This document shows, in pieces, positions 26,105-35,600 of a stretch of DNA of 64,000 nt. Every line of letters begins with the position of its first letter. The first letter of the stretch is position 1. A model generated the notes under the pieces. It searched no databases. It had not been told where the DNA came from and was given only the letters and a program-made list of their open reading frames with translations. Both the position numbers and the translations under genes were made by a program. Location of the stretch: NCBI GenBank assembly GCA_020633055.1, contig JACKEJ010000005.1, positions 1 through 64,000 of the forward strand, read 5' to 3'. This DNA comes from Sandaracinaceae bacterium (GTDB lineage: Bacteria > Myxococcota_A > Polyangia > Polyangiales > Houyiibacteriaceae).

Positions 26105-26662
26105 TCAGCCGCCGAACGTCAGCTGGAATTGGCAGCTCACCCCGGTCGACGCGGCCACTACCGCCCTGCGCACACAGTCGGCGCCGGCCCCGGTCACGGA
26201 GACGGCGCGCAGCTGGCCACCCTCGAAGGAGGCGGCCACCGTCACCCCAGCGCGGTCGGCGCAACTCGCCGTCGCGCCCGCGATGACCTGCACGACGGGC
26301 ATCATCGCGAACATCCCGCAGGTCGCAGACACATCACGCACCGTCACGCCGTCGACCGTCAGCTCGCCCAGCGTGGTGTTCCACGACGCAGGCGGTACCG
26401 GCTCGGGGAGGGCGTCCGTCGGGGTAGGCGCTGTCGCCGTGCCCCCACCCAGCGCTGGAGGCACCGTGGCCGGGACGGTCGCTGGCGCCGAGGGGGCGCC
26501 GGACGACGCCTCGGGGGTGGAATCGCTCCCGCAGCCCACGAGCCCCGCGCTCGGCAACACGCACAGAACGCTCGCGAGCAGCGCGGCGCCATGGCCTGGT
26601 ACGCGAGCGCGGACACCGCATGGAGCTTGACGCATCGGGAGGGGCATGAATTTCCGTCTCAT
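26105..26662 (-). CDS. Hypothetical lipoprotein
   Basis: 185 residues from the ATG at 26662. A basic N-terminus and a hydrophobic stretch end in the lipobox LVGC, followed by a Pro/Ala/Thr-rich linker (about residues 50-95). A compact C-terminal domain of about 90 residues contains four Cys (ATCGMF, ASCADR, ADCVRR, VSCQFQ), which suggests two disulfides outside the cytoplasm. No family recognised. It is convergent with the thioesterase gene. Confidence 0.65.
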   Translation of the reverse strand: MRRKFMPLPMRQAPCGVRARVPGHGAALLASVLCVLPSAGLVGCGSDSTPEASSGAPSAPATVPATVPPALGGGTATAPTPTDALPEPVPPASWNTTLGELTVDGVTVRDVSATCGMFAMMPVVQVIAGATASCADRAGVTVAASFEGGQLRAVSVTGAGADCVRRAVVAASTGVSCQFQLTFGG

Positions 26663-26730
26663 CCGCGCAGCCTAGCGCAATCGCCGGCTCCACCTCCACC
26701 CGCGTGTATCGCGGCCGCCGATGGGCTGCG

Positions 26731-27432
26731 TTACTCCGCGGCGCGCTCGAAGTCGGGGTGCGGCCGTACGGAGACGCGGTCGCGGAGCGTGCGCACCCAG
26801 CGCGCGACGGCCCCTTCGAGGCGCGCCTGCATGATGTAGGCGCGCAGCGGCTCACGCACGTCTTCGAGCGCCAGGTCCACGAACGGATGCTGGCCGGTGG
26901 CGTACACACGCTCGACCTCCGCCTCCGAAGGGACGCTTGCGTCCAGGTTCGCCACGAGGAAAACCGCGACGCTCGCGCGACGCACGGCCGCCTCCTCGAT
27001 CTCGGCGGGGTCGGCGCCCAGAGCCGCCAGCAGCTGTCCAAGGCGCTGTGGCCCACCCGAGAGCGTCGTGAGCCGCGCACGTTCCCGCGCGATGTCTCGC
27101 TCGGTGGGCGCCCCGATCTGCACGCGCGCCGCCTCCATGGCGATCAGCGTCTCCCCGACGAGCTCGTCGAGCGTCGCGACCAGCAACTCCTGGGGCAAGG
27201 GGCCGAGGGGCAGCGTGTCGTCGTCCCGGCTGCCCGCGAGGTGCATGCGGGCACGCAGGTCCACGTCGCTGCGCAGGATAATCGTCTGCGTGGCGCCAGT
27301 GTCACCGACCACTGCGGCGATGCCTTCGACGCGGTGGGCGGTCTGTGCGCGGACGCCCGTCGCAGCGCCGAACGTCGGGATCAGCACCCCGAGCGCGACG
27401 ACCAGGCAGCGGCGGCGCACCCCCGCGCGCAC
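26731..27432 (-). CDS. Exported SurA-N-like protein without a PPIase domain
   Basis: 233 residues with a signal peptide (RRRCLVVALGVLIPTFGAATGVRAQ). Mature residues begin HRVEGIAAVVGD and continue IILRSDVDLRARM, the same arrangement as the start of SurA-type periplasmic chaperones (V-D-x-V-A-V-V-N ... SDVD). A helical region follows, including LIAMEAARVQIGAPTERDI. The rotamase (parvulin) domain normally found next is absent. The GTG start immediately follows the UPF0158 stop. A chaperone role is inference. Confidence 0.6.
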   Translation of the reverse strand: MRAGVRRRCLVVALGVLIPTFGAATGVRAQTAHRVEGIAAVVGDTGATQTIILRSDVDLRARMHLAGSRDDDTLPLGPLPQELLVATLDELVGETLIAMEAARVQIGAPTERDIARERARLTTLSGGPQRLGQLLAALGADPAEIEEAAVRRASVAVFLVANLDASVPSEAEVERVYATGQHPFVDLALEDVREPLRAYIMQARLEGAVARWVRTLRDRVSVRPHPDFERAAE

Positions 27433-28083
27433 TCACTCGTCTCCCGCGCCCGCCTGCGCCCGCGGCCGGCGCGAGATGAGGAACGCCGCGAACGCGAGCA
27501 CCATGTCGCTCTCGCTGGGCGTGAGGGAGGCGATGACGGAAGACACGGTCCGCCCCCCCCCTGCCGCATCGGCGCTCACGTCGCCAAGCTCGATTGGAGC
27601 CCCATCCAACGCGACCGTCGAGCCCTCGGGGACGCGCCACGCGGGGCGCTCGGCGGCGGTGATCCCGTGCGTCGTGAGCCACGCCTCCATGCAAGCGCGC
27701 AGCCTCTCCGAGCGGAACGTGAACCAGCGCTCGCGATCCACGGGGTGCCCCATGAGCGCGTCCTTGAAGCGACGAAACGCGCCCTTGCCGTCGATGGCGG
27801 CGAGTAGATTGTGGCGCAGATCGAGGTCGTCCACCGTGGCGATGAAGCGCTCCATCCAGCGGTATTGCTCGCGGGACGAGACGGGGTCGATGCGGAGATA
27901 GAGCGGGTCCGCGATGACACGGGCGTGCATGGCCGGATCGGCCACTCCGTCGACGATGCGGAGCACCTCGCCCGACTCCAGCTGCAGATAGCTGTGCACC
28001 TCCGGCGAGTTGTTCTCGAACGCATCCTCGAGCGCCTCCCAGGCGACGGGCACGACCGGCGGGTTGGTCTGCTCGACGCTCAC
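27433..28083 (-). CDS. UPF0158-like protein
   Basis: 216 residues from a GTG at 28083 that overlaps the glpK stop as GTGA. WEALEDAFENNSPEVHSYLQ followed by SGEVLRI, then EQYRWMERFIATVDD and GKGAFRRFKDAL, matches the UPF0158 pattern, a small soluble family of unknown function. The C-terminal third is an extension ending with a hydrophobic stretch, DMVLAFAAFLI. It is the middle gene of a glpK operon. Confidence 0.68.
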   Translation of the reverse strand: MSVEQTNPPVVPVAWEALEDAFENNSPEVHSYLQLESGEVLRIVDGVADPAMHARVIADPLYLRIDPVSSREQYRWMERFIATVDDLDLRHNLLAAIDGKGAFRRFKDALMGHPVDRERWFTFRSERLRACMEAWLTTHGITAAERPAWRVPEGSTVALDGAPIELGDVSADAAGGGRTVSSVIASLTPSESDMVLAFAAFLISRRPRAQAGAGDE

Positions 28084-29579
28084 GACGCACCTCGATCGCT
28101 GCGAGCGCGGAGCACCGCTCCCTGCCAACGCGCGTCACGGGCTGCGCGTTCGTCCGCTGCCATCGCCGGGTCGAAGCTTCGGTCGATGGCGTGCGCGGCC
28201 CGGATGTCGTCGAGGCTCTCGAAGAGCCCCACGCCCAGCCCCGCGAGGTAGGCCGCGCCGAGCGCGGTGGTGTCGGTCATGACCGGGCGATCGACGGGCG
28301 CATCGAGCATGTCGGACTGGAACTGCATGAGTAGGTCGTTGTTGCACGCTCCGCCGTCGACGCGCAGGCGCGCCAGGCTCTTGCCCGCGTCCTGCTCCAT
28401 GGCGCGGACCAAGTCCATGATCTGGTACGCGATTCCGTCGAGCGTGGCCCGGCACAGGTGCGCGACGTTGGTGTCCCGCGTGAGTCCGTAGATGAGACCT
28501 CGCGCGTGAGGATCCCAGTGCGGCGCACCGAGGCCCGCGAGGGCGGGAACGAAGACCACGTCACCCGCGCTCTCCACCTCGCGCGCGCGCGCCTCGATGT
28601 CCGCAGCGCTCGCGATGACGCCCAGGCCATCACGCAGCCACTGCACCGCAGCCCCCGCGATGAACGCGCTGCCTTCGAGGGCGTAGAAGGTCTCGTCGCC
28701 CAGACGCCACGCGACCGTAGTGAGCAGGCCGTGCTCCGAGGGCACCGCCGTCTTGCCCGTGTTCATGAGGATGAAGGCGCCTGTGCCGTAGGTGCACTTG
28801 GCGTCCCCCACGTCGAAGCACGTCTGACCGAAGAGCGCTGCCTGCTGGTCGCCGGCCATGCCCGCGATGGGGATGCCATCCGCCATGGCGGGCACGCCCT
28901 TGGTCACGCCATACACCTCGGAGCAAGAGCGCACCTCGGGCAACATCGACATGGGCACACGCAGGAGGCCCGCCAGCTCTTGGTCCCAGACACCGCGGTG
29001 GATGTCGAAGAGCAGCGTGCGCGACGCGTTGGTAGCGTCGGTCACGTGGACCGCGCCACCCGTGAGCCGATGAACCAGCCACGAGTCGATCGTGCCGAAC
29101 GCCAGCTCCCCGGCCTCCGCGCGCGCTCGCGCCCCAGGGACGGAGTCGAGGATGTGCGCCACCTTGGTGCCGCTGAAGTATGGGTCCAGCACCAAGCCTG
29201 TCCGCGCGCGGAAGAGCGGGAGGTGACCTGCGTCACGCAGCGCCTCGCACGCAGGCGCCGTGCGCCGGTCCTGCCAGACGATGGCGCGATGGATGGGCTG
29301 CCCGGTCGCGCGATCCCACACCACCGTGGTCTCCCGCTGGTTGGTAATACCGATGGCGAGACACTGGTGGCCCTGCACCTCCGCGCGCGCGAGGGCCTCG
29401 GCGGACGCCTCGGTCACGCTGCGCCAGATCTCGGCGAGGTCGTGCTCCACCCAGCCCGGCTGAGGATAGTGTTGGGAGAATTCACGGTTCGCCCGTCCGA
29501 GAACGCGCGCGTCCTCGGACAATACGACGACCGTCGAACCAGTCGTACCCTGGTCGATCGACAAGATGAAGCCCGGCAT
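28080..29579 (-). CDS. glpK: Glycerol kinase
   Basis: 499 residues, the usual GlpK length, from the ATG at 29579. It phosphorylates glycerol to glycerol 3-phosphate. FGGY-family motifs: ILSIDQGTTGSTVVV at the N-terminus, GITNQRETTVVWDRATG, AIVWQDRRT, the FGGY signature region MAGDQQAALFGQ, and the C-terminal ATP-site block LRVDGGACNNDLLMQFQ. No glpF or glpD is in view; the downstream partners are a UPF0158 protein and a SurA-N-like exported protein. Confidence 0.95.
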   Translation of the reverse strand: MPGFILSIDQGTTGSTVVVLSEDARVLGRANREFSQHYPQPGWVEHDLAEIWRSVTEASAEALARAEVQGHQCLAIGITNQRETTVVWDRATGQPIHRAIVWQDRRTAPACEALRDAGHLPLFRARTGLVLDPYFSGTKVAHILDSVPGARARAEAGELAFGTIDSWLVHRLTGGAVHVTDATNASRTLLFDIHRGVWDQELAGLLRVPMSMLPEVRSCSEVYGVTKGVPAMADGIPIAGMAGDQQAALFGQTCFDVGDAKCTYGTGAFILMNTGKTAVPSEHGLLTTVAWRLGDETFYALEGSAFIAGAAVQWLRDGLGVIASAADIEARAREVESAGDVVFVPALAGLGAPHWDPHARGLIYGLTRDTNVAHLCRATLDGIAYQIMDLVRAMEQDAGKSLARLRVDGGACNNDLLMQFQSDMLDAPVDRPVMTDTTALGAAYLAGLGVGLFESLDDIRAAHAIDRSFDPAMAADERAARDARWQGAVLRARSDRGAS

Positions 29580-29657
29580 ATAGGCCGATAGCCTAGCAGG
29601 CCGGGAGCGATTGCGGAACCGCTCTCGGCGCTGTGTATCTGCGGCTGCCGGCTTGGG

Positions 29658-32600
29658 TCAGGACTCGCCGAGCTCGGCCAGGAAGTCGCTCGCCGCTTGC
29701 AGGTCGGGGTCCTCGGACTTCGCCTTGCGCGCCCACAACAGCGCGCGACGCGCCTCGCCTCGGTCGTGTGCGATGCGCGCCTGATAGAGGAACGCCATGG
29801 CGCGAGACATCTCGCCCTGCGTCTTGGCCAGCGTCACCGCCCGCAGCGCGCTGAGGGCGGTGTCGAGGTCACCCAACTCCATGGACAACATGGACAGCTC
29901 GGACGCGATCTGACCATTGTTCTTGTCGCTCTCGATGGCGGCCTGCAGCCACTGCATCGCGAGGACGCGCTCCTCCGCCGCGATGGCCAGCTTCGCCATC
30001 CGGTGTTGGAGCTCGGCGAGCTCCGGCGTACGGCGCCGGGTCTGGCGCGCGATGGCGGCCTCGAGCAACGCCCCAGCGTCTGCCTGGCGGTCGTGCGACA
30101 TGTAGGCGTCGGCCAGGAAGAGCGTCGTCTCGTGGTCGTCGGGCCGGATGTGCGCAGCCGCCTCGAGCGCCGGGATGGCCGCGTGGGCGTCCCCGAGTCC
30201 GTCGATCAGCAGTCGCCCAGCGCGGCGGAACAGCTCGAAGCGCTCGTCCTCGGGCGCGCCCTCGGCGTCGACCAGCAGCATGTCGGCCAGCTCGCGGTAG
30301 GCACCGATGGCCTCGTACAGCGCACGCAGGCGCTCCACCAGGGCGGGGATGCCCGGCTGTACGCTGCACACGTACTCGAGCCCCTCCTTGGCGTACTGCG
30401 GCACGCCCGCGCGCTCGGACGAGTCCGCGAGGAGCAACGCAGCGTCGACCTGCTCCTGCCCCTCGGTCACTCCGAGCAGCCGCGCACAGTCGTGAGCCAC
30501 GCCGTCCCAACGCTCGCTCGCGACGTCCATGTCGCGCAGGCGGAGCAGCGCTTCACGGTCGGTCGCGTCATGCTCGACCCAGGCGGCGAGCTCTTCCCGC
30601 GCCGCTGGGGCGTCGACGGGCGCGTAGAGCTCCACCAAGCGCAGCGTCGCGGCGCGGCGTGTGGCGTCGTCGCCACGGCCGACGGACTCGTCGCGAGCCG
30701 TCACGAGCGCGCCGACGAGCGCCGTCTGGACCTCTGCGGCCAGCTCGGCTTCGTGGAGGTCCTGGCTGGCCGTGAGCGCCGCCTCCAGGTCGTCCACGGC
30801 CGCAGCCGCGTCGTTGCGCGACAGGCTGAGGGTGGCGCGCATACGCAGCAGCGCCACGAGCTTGGCGTCGCGCTGCTCGCTCTCCTGGTGCCGCTCCAGC
30901 GCTCCCGCCACCTCGCGCACGGCGCCATCCACGTCACCGGCCGCCTCGAGGCTCTGCACGAGCTCCCGCAAGATGGCGAGCGATCGCGAGGCCGCATAGG
31001 CCACGCGCAGCACGTCGACCGCTCCAGCCGGGTTGCCGAGTTGGTCACGCTGGATGGACGCGGCCTCGAGCAGCAACGCCCGCGAGGTCTCGGGGTCGTC
31101 CTCGACGCGCGCGGCCTCCGCCGCCAGGTAGTTCGCGAGACCCTCGTACTCGCCGCGCTCGCGATACCAGTGCTCGAGCTCCATGCGAATGGAGCCGTCG
31201 CCCGGGTTCCCGCGATACCCGCCCTCCAGCGCGCGACGCATGCCCGCCTCGTCCCCGAGCGCCTGCCACTCGGCGTAGACCTGACGCGCCAGGGCGGAGG
31301 CCGCCGCGCCGGTCTCGGTGGCGAGCAAGCGCTCACGGAGCTCCGTGAGCTCGCGGGGGTCGTCGTTCTCGCCGTGCAAGCGCAACAGCGCCTCGATGAT
31401 GGGGCGCTCACTCGGCACCCACTCGAGAGCGCGGCGATACACCTCCATCGCGTCGACGCGTTCGACCTTCTCCAACAGGCCGCCCAGCTTCAGGCTGGCG
31501 TTGGCGATGACCTCCGTGTCGCCGTTGTCGCGCGCGACGTCGAGCTGTCGGTGCAGCAGCTCCACCAGGTCCTCGTCGTAGCCCGAGCGCTCGTACAGCG
31601 TGGTGAGGAGGGTCGCGGCCTCGCTGTGGTCGGGCTCTTCGTCGAGCACGTTGCGGAGCACGTCCACGGCGTCGTACTCACGCCCCTCGAGTCGCGCGAG
31701 GTAGCGCCCCTTGATCATGCGCGCGCGGTTGCGCAGCTGCGGCGAAAGGAGGCCGTCGATCAGCGAGCTGACGCGGTCGTTCAGCCGGTCGGCTTCGTCG
31801 AGCTGAGCGTACACCTCGAGCAGCGGCTCCCACAGGGTGACCTCCATCGGATCGTCCACGAGGAGCTGCTCGTAGGCCTCGGCGGCCAGCCGGAGATCCC
31901 CGCCGTCTTGCCGAGCCGCGGTCGCGACGCGCAGCCGCAGGTCGCGAGCCTCGTCTCCCTCGGCCGACGCTGCGGCTTCCTTGAGGCTCTCGAGCGCGCC
32001 ACGCACATCGCCGCGAGCCTGACGACGGTCGGCTGTCGACAGGAGCGCCCAGCGCACGGCCGCGCTGTCCTCCGACGCTCGCGCGATGGCGACGGCGCGT
32101 GCCAGGAAGGCCTCGAGTCGCTCCACGTCTTCGGCGTTCGTAGCCCGCTCGACCCCCTCGCGGACCTGCGCGAGCGTCGCGTCGGGGAGCGTCGCGCGCA
32201 GGCTCAGGAACTCGAGCACCGCCTGCTCGTCCCCCGACCCGCGGGCCACCTCTTCATAGAAGCTCATGACGCCGTGGACGGCAGGATCCCGTCGTGCCGC
32301 CGTCGAGAGCAGCGTGACCGCCTGATCGTACCGGGGATCGAGCGAGAACGCGCGACGCAGGTTCACGACACCACCCTCGGCGTCGCCGTCGTCCCCGAGC
32401 TCGATCGCCGCGAGGCGGTACAGCGCGTCCACGCGGTCCACCTGCGGGACCGACTCGGCCTCGACGAGCGCCTCGAGCACCCTCGTCTGCTCCCTCAGAT
32501 CGCCCGCGCCATCCTCGAGTCGCGCCAAGGCCAACCAGGCTCGTGTCGGGTCCGTCAACGCCTCCTCGGCGCGGCGGAACGTCTCTGCGGCGCTCGCAGG

Positions 32601-35600
32601 CTGGCCCAGGTCCTCGGCCATCACGCGTCCGAGCCGCAGCAACAGGTCGCCCGAGTGCTCCGCATCCTCCGCCCGACGGCACGCGTCCACGCTGCTCTCC
32701 AGCGCGGCGACGTAGAGGTCGGTCTTGCCCAGATCGCGCGCGAGCACACGCGTCTTCTTGTGTAGCGCCGCCGCGCCGGAGTCGGCAGCCAGCGCGCGCA
32801 GGTACTCGGAGAGGGCCTCCTCGCCGCGCCCGAGCGGGCCGGCCAGGACGTCGCCGAGAGCCGCCCGGAGGGCAGCGACGCTGGCAGCGCTACCCTCCCC
32901 TTCATCGACGGTCGCGCTGCGTCGCCGCAGGCCCTCGAGCGCCAACGTGGCGTCGCCGCGCGCCACGAGCGCCTCGCCGAAGCGCAGCGCCTCGGCGTCG
33001 CTGCTTGCGGCCGCTTCCAACGCGCTGTCGCGCAGCTCGAGCGCCTGCGTCTCGTCCGAGCGGGCCGCCGCGATGGCGTGGAGCTCGAACAGGACCTCGC
33101 CGACCCCGACATCGACGACCTCGTCCGCTCCGCGGCGACGGACCGCCATGAGCAGCGTCCGATACGCCTTCTCCGCTCGGTCGAGATCGCCAGCCTCGCG
33201 TGCCAGGTCGCCGAGCGTCTGCAAGATGGGCGCGCTGGCCATCGCCATCTTGGTGGCCAGCTCCAGCTGCTCGATGGCTGCGGGCAGGTCCCCCTGCTCG
33301 CGGGCGACGAGGCCGAGGCGATGGTGAACGGCCGCGCGCTCCGCGCTGCGGCGGCGACCATAGGACTCGACCAACGCCTCGAGCGTGGCGCGAGCGGCGT
33401 CCAGCTGCCCCGCCTCCCGCAGCCCATCGGCCAGCTTCAGAGCGAGGTCCTTGTCTTCGGGGTCCAGCTCCACACCCCGCGTGAGCACGGCGATCGCCGC
33501 CGCGGGAGTGCCCAGACGGTCACAGAACAGCTCCGCCGCCTCGCGCACGTAGACGAGCGCAGCTGCGGTGTCCTGGGTCCCGAGGGCCGCGTCGGAGATG
33601 AGGCGCGCCAACGGCTCCAGCGCGTCTGCCTTGCGGTAGTGGTTCGCCAGCAGCACGTGGATCTCCGCGTTCTGGGGAGCCTGAGCGCGAGCCGCCTCGA
33701 GCACCTCGGCCGCCCGTTCGTCGCGCCCAGCGTGGAACAGGGCCTTCGCCAAGCGCAGGCTGATGGCGGCCTTCTCGGCGTCGGACGCCAGCCCCAGGCG
33801 GCGCTCCAGCCAGCGGGCAGCGGCCGCATACTCTTCGCGGCCCTCATGGATGCGGGAGAGGGCGTCCAGCGCCTCCGGCGACGGCGAGAGCTCCACCACC
33901 CGTCGGTAGTTCTCGAGCGCTCGCTCGTCGTCGTGCAGCTGCTGCTCCGCGATGCGCGCGGCGCGTTCGAAGAGCCCGCGCGCGCGCTCGCTGTCGGCCT
34001 GATTGGCTTGCGCGGCGAGCATGTCGGCCAGATCCTCGTGACGGCCCTGAGCTTCGTAGACGGACGCAAGCATCGCGATGGACGCCTCGTGCCCCGGGAC
34101 CTCTTCGAGGTTCTTGCGGAGAGCCTCGAGGCGCCCGCCGCTCGCTTCGATGGCCGCCACGAGGCGCGCGATCTCGAGGCGCAGGTGAAGGCGACGCGCC
34201 TGATCCTGCGTCGTCCCGAGCTCCTCCTGGCATAGCTCCAGCAACTCGGGGTGGCGCTTCGCGTCGGTCAGCAACGCGCTGAGGGCGTCGGTGGTCTGGG
34301 TGTCTGCGGGCGCCGCGGCGTGCACGAGCCGGTACTGCTCGATCGCGGTGTCCCGGTCACCGCTCTCGGCCGCCAGCGCCGCTGCGTCGCGCCGATACTG
34401 GAGGCGGGTCGCCTCGTCCAAGGGCAGCTTGGCCGCCTCGAGCTGGATGGCGATCTGCTCGCCAGTGGCGGACGCGTCGCGGTACAGGGCGACGAGCCGC
34501 TCGATGGCGGTCGACGCCGCCGCGACGGCGTCCGCCGCTCCCGCGGAGCCCGCACGGCGCACGAGCCCGACCGAGCGCTCGTACAGCGCCTCGTACGTGC
34601 TGCGCGCGAGGGCAGCGTCCGCGAGCGTCTCGTCCGCCAAGCGCGCCGCCTCGAGGAGCACGGAGAGGTCGGCCGCGTCGCGCTCCGCGAGCCTCATCAG
34701 CGTGTCGAAGAGGGGCCTTCCAGGCGCACGCCGCTGCAACCCCGCGAGCAGGCGGAGGTGGCCCGTGGGGGGCTCACCCTCGCACACCGCCTGCAAGGCC
34801 AGCTCGACGACGTCCTCGGAGCCTTCGCCTGCGAGCGGCCCGAGCCGCACGACGGCGTCCGCATACGCCGCGCTGCGCGGCATGGCCGACAGCGCGCCCG
34901 TATACGCGCCCAGCGCGGCGGCGTGATCGCCCATCGACTCGAACAACGCCGCGGCCTGCTCGAGGAGCGCGGCGCGGCGGTCTGGGTCCTCGTCGACGCG
35001 CTGCGCCGCCGCTTCGAACGCGGTCGCCGCCGCGAGCGGCGCTTCCGCCTCGGTGGAGAGTCGCCGTACCTCTGCCTCGACGCGGCGGTCGAAGGGCCGA
35101 AGCTCGAGGACGCGACACATGGAACTCAACGCAGCCGCCTTTGCGCCAGCGCGCTGCTCCTGCAGGGTCGCAGCCTCCGTCAGCAACTCGACCACCTGGT
35201 CGTCTCCGCTCGCCAGCGCCAAGCGCTGATCCAGCAGCGCGAGCAGCGGCTCCCACTCGTCCGCCAGCTCATAGGAGCGCGCGAGCCCGCGCACGGCGTC
35301 GGCCTTGACGGTCGGGTCCTCGGAGAGCATGGCGAGCCCGCGGCGCGCGCTCTCGTTGATGGGGTCGGCCAGCAGCGCGCGTCGGTAGGCGGCGAGCGCC
35401 AGCGGAGCGTCGCCCAGCTGGGTGAAGTAGGTCTCGCCCAGGCGACACCGCACGGCGGCGAGGTGCGCGTCCTCGCGCTCGGCGGCCCGGCTCAAGAGCT
35501 CGGCGAGGGCGGAGTGAGCCTCCGTGCGCGTGTAGAGCTCGGAGAGCGCATCCACCACGTCGGCGGACTCGCCGTAGGTCTCGCTGACCTCTTTCCAAGT

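Noticed and set aside
29697..32765. 1,022-codon open frame antisense to the giant TPR gene, with others at 33078-36287
   Set aside because: GC-rich codon bias leaves long open antisense frames. The translations are His/Arg/Val-rich with no recognisable domain, while the minus strand gives consistent TPR repeats.
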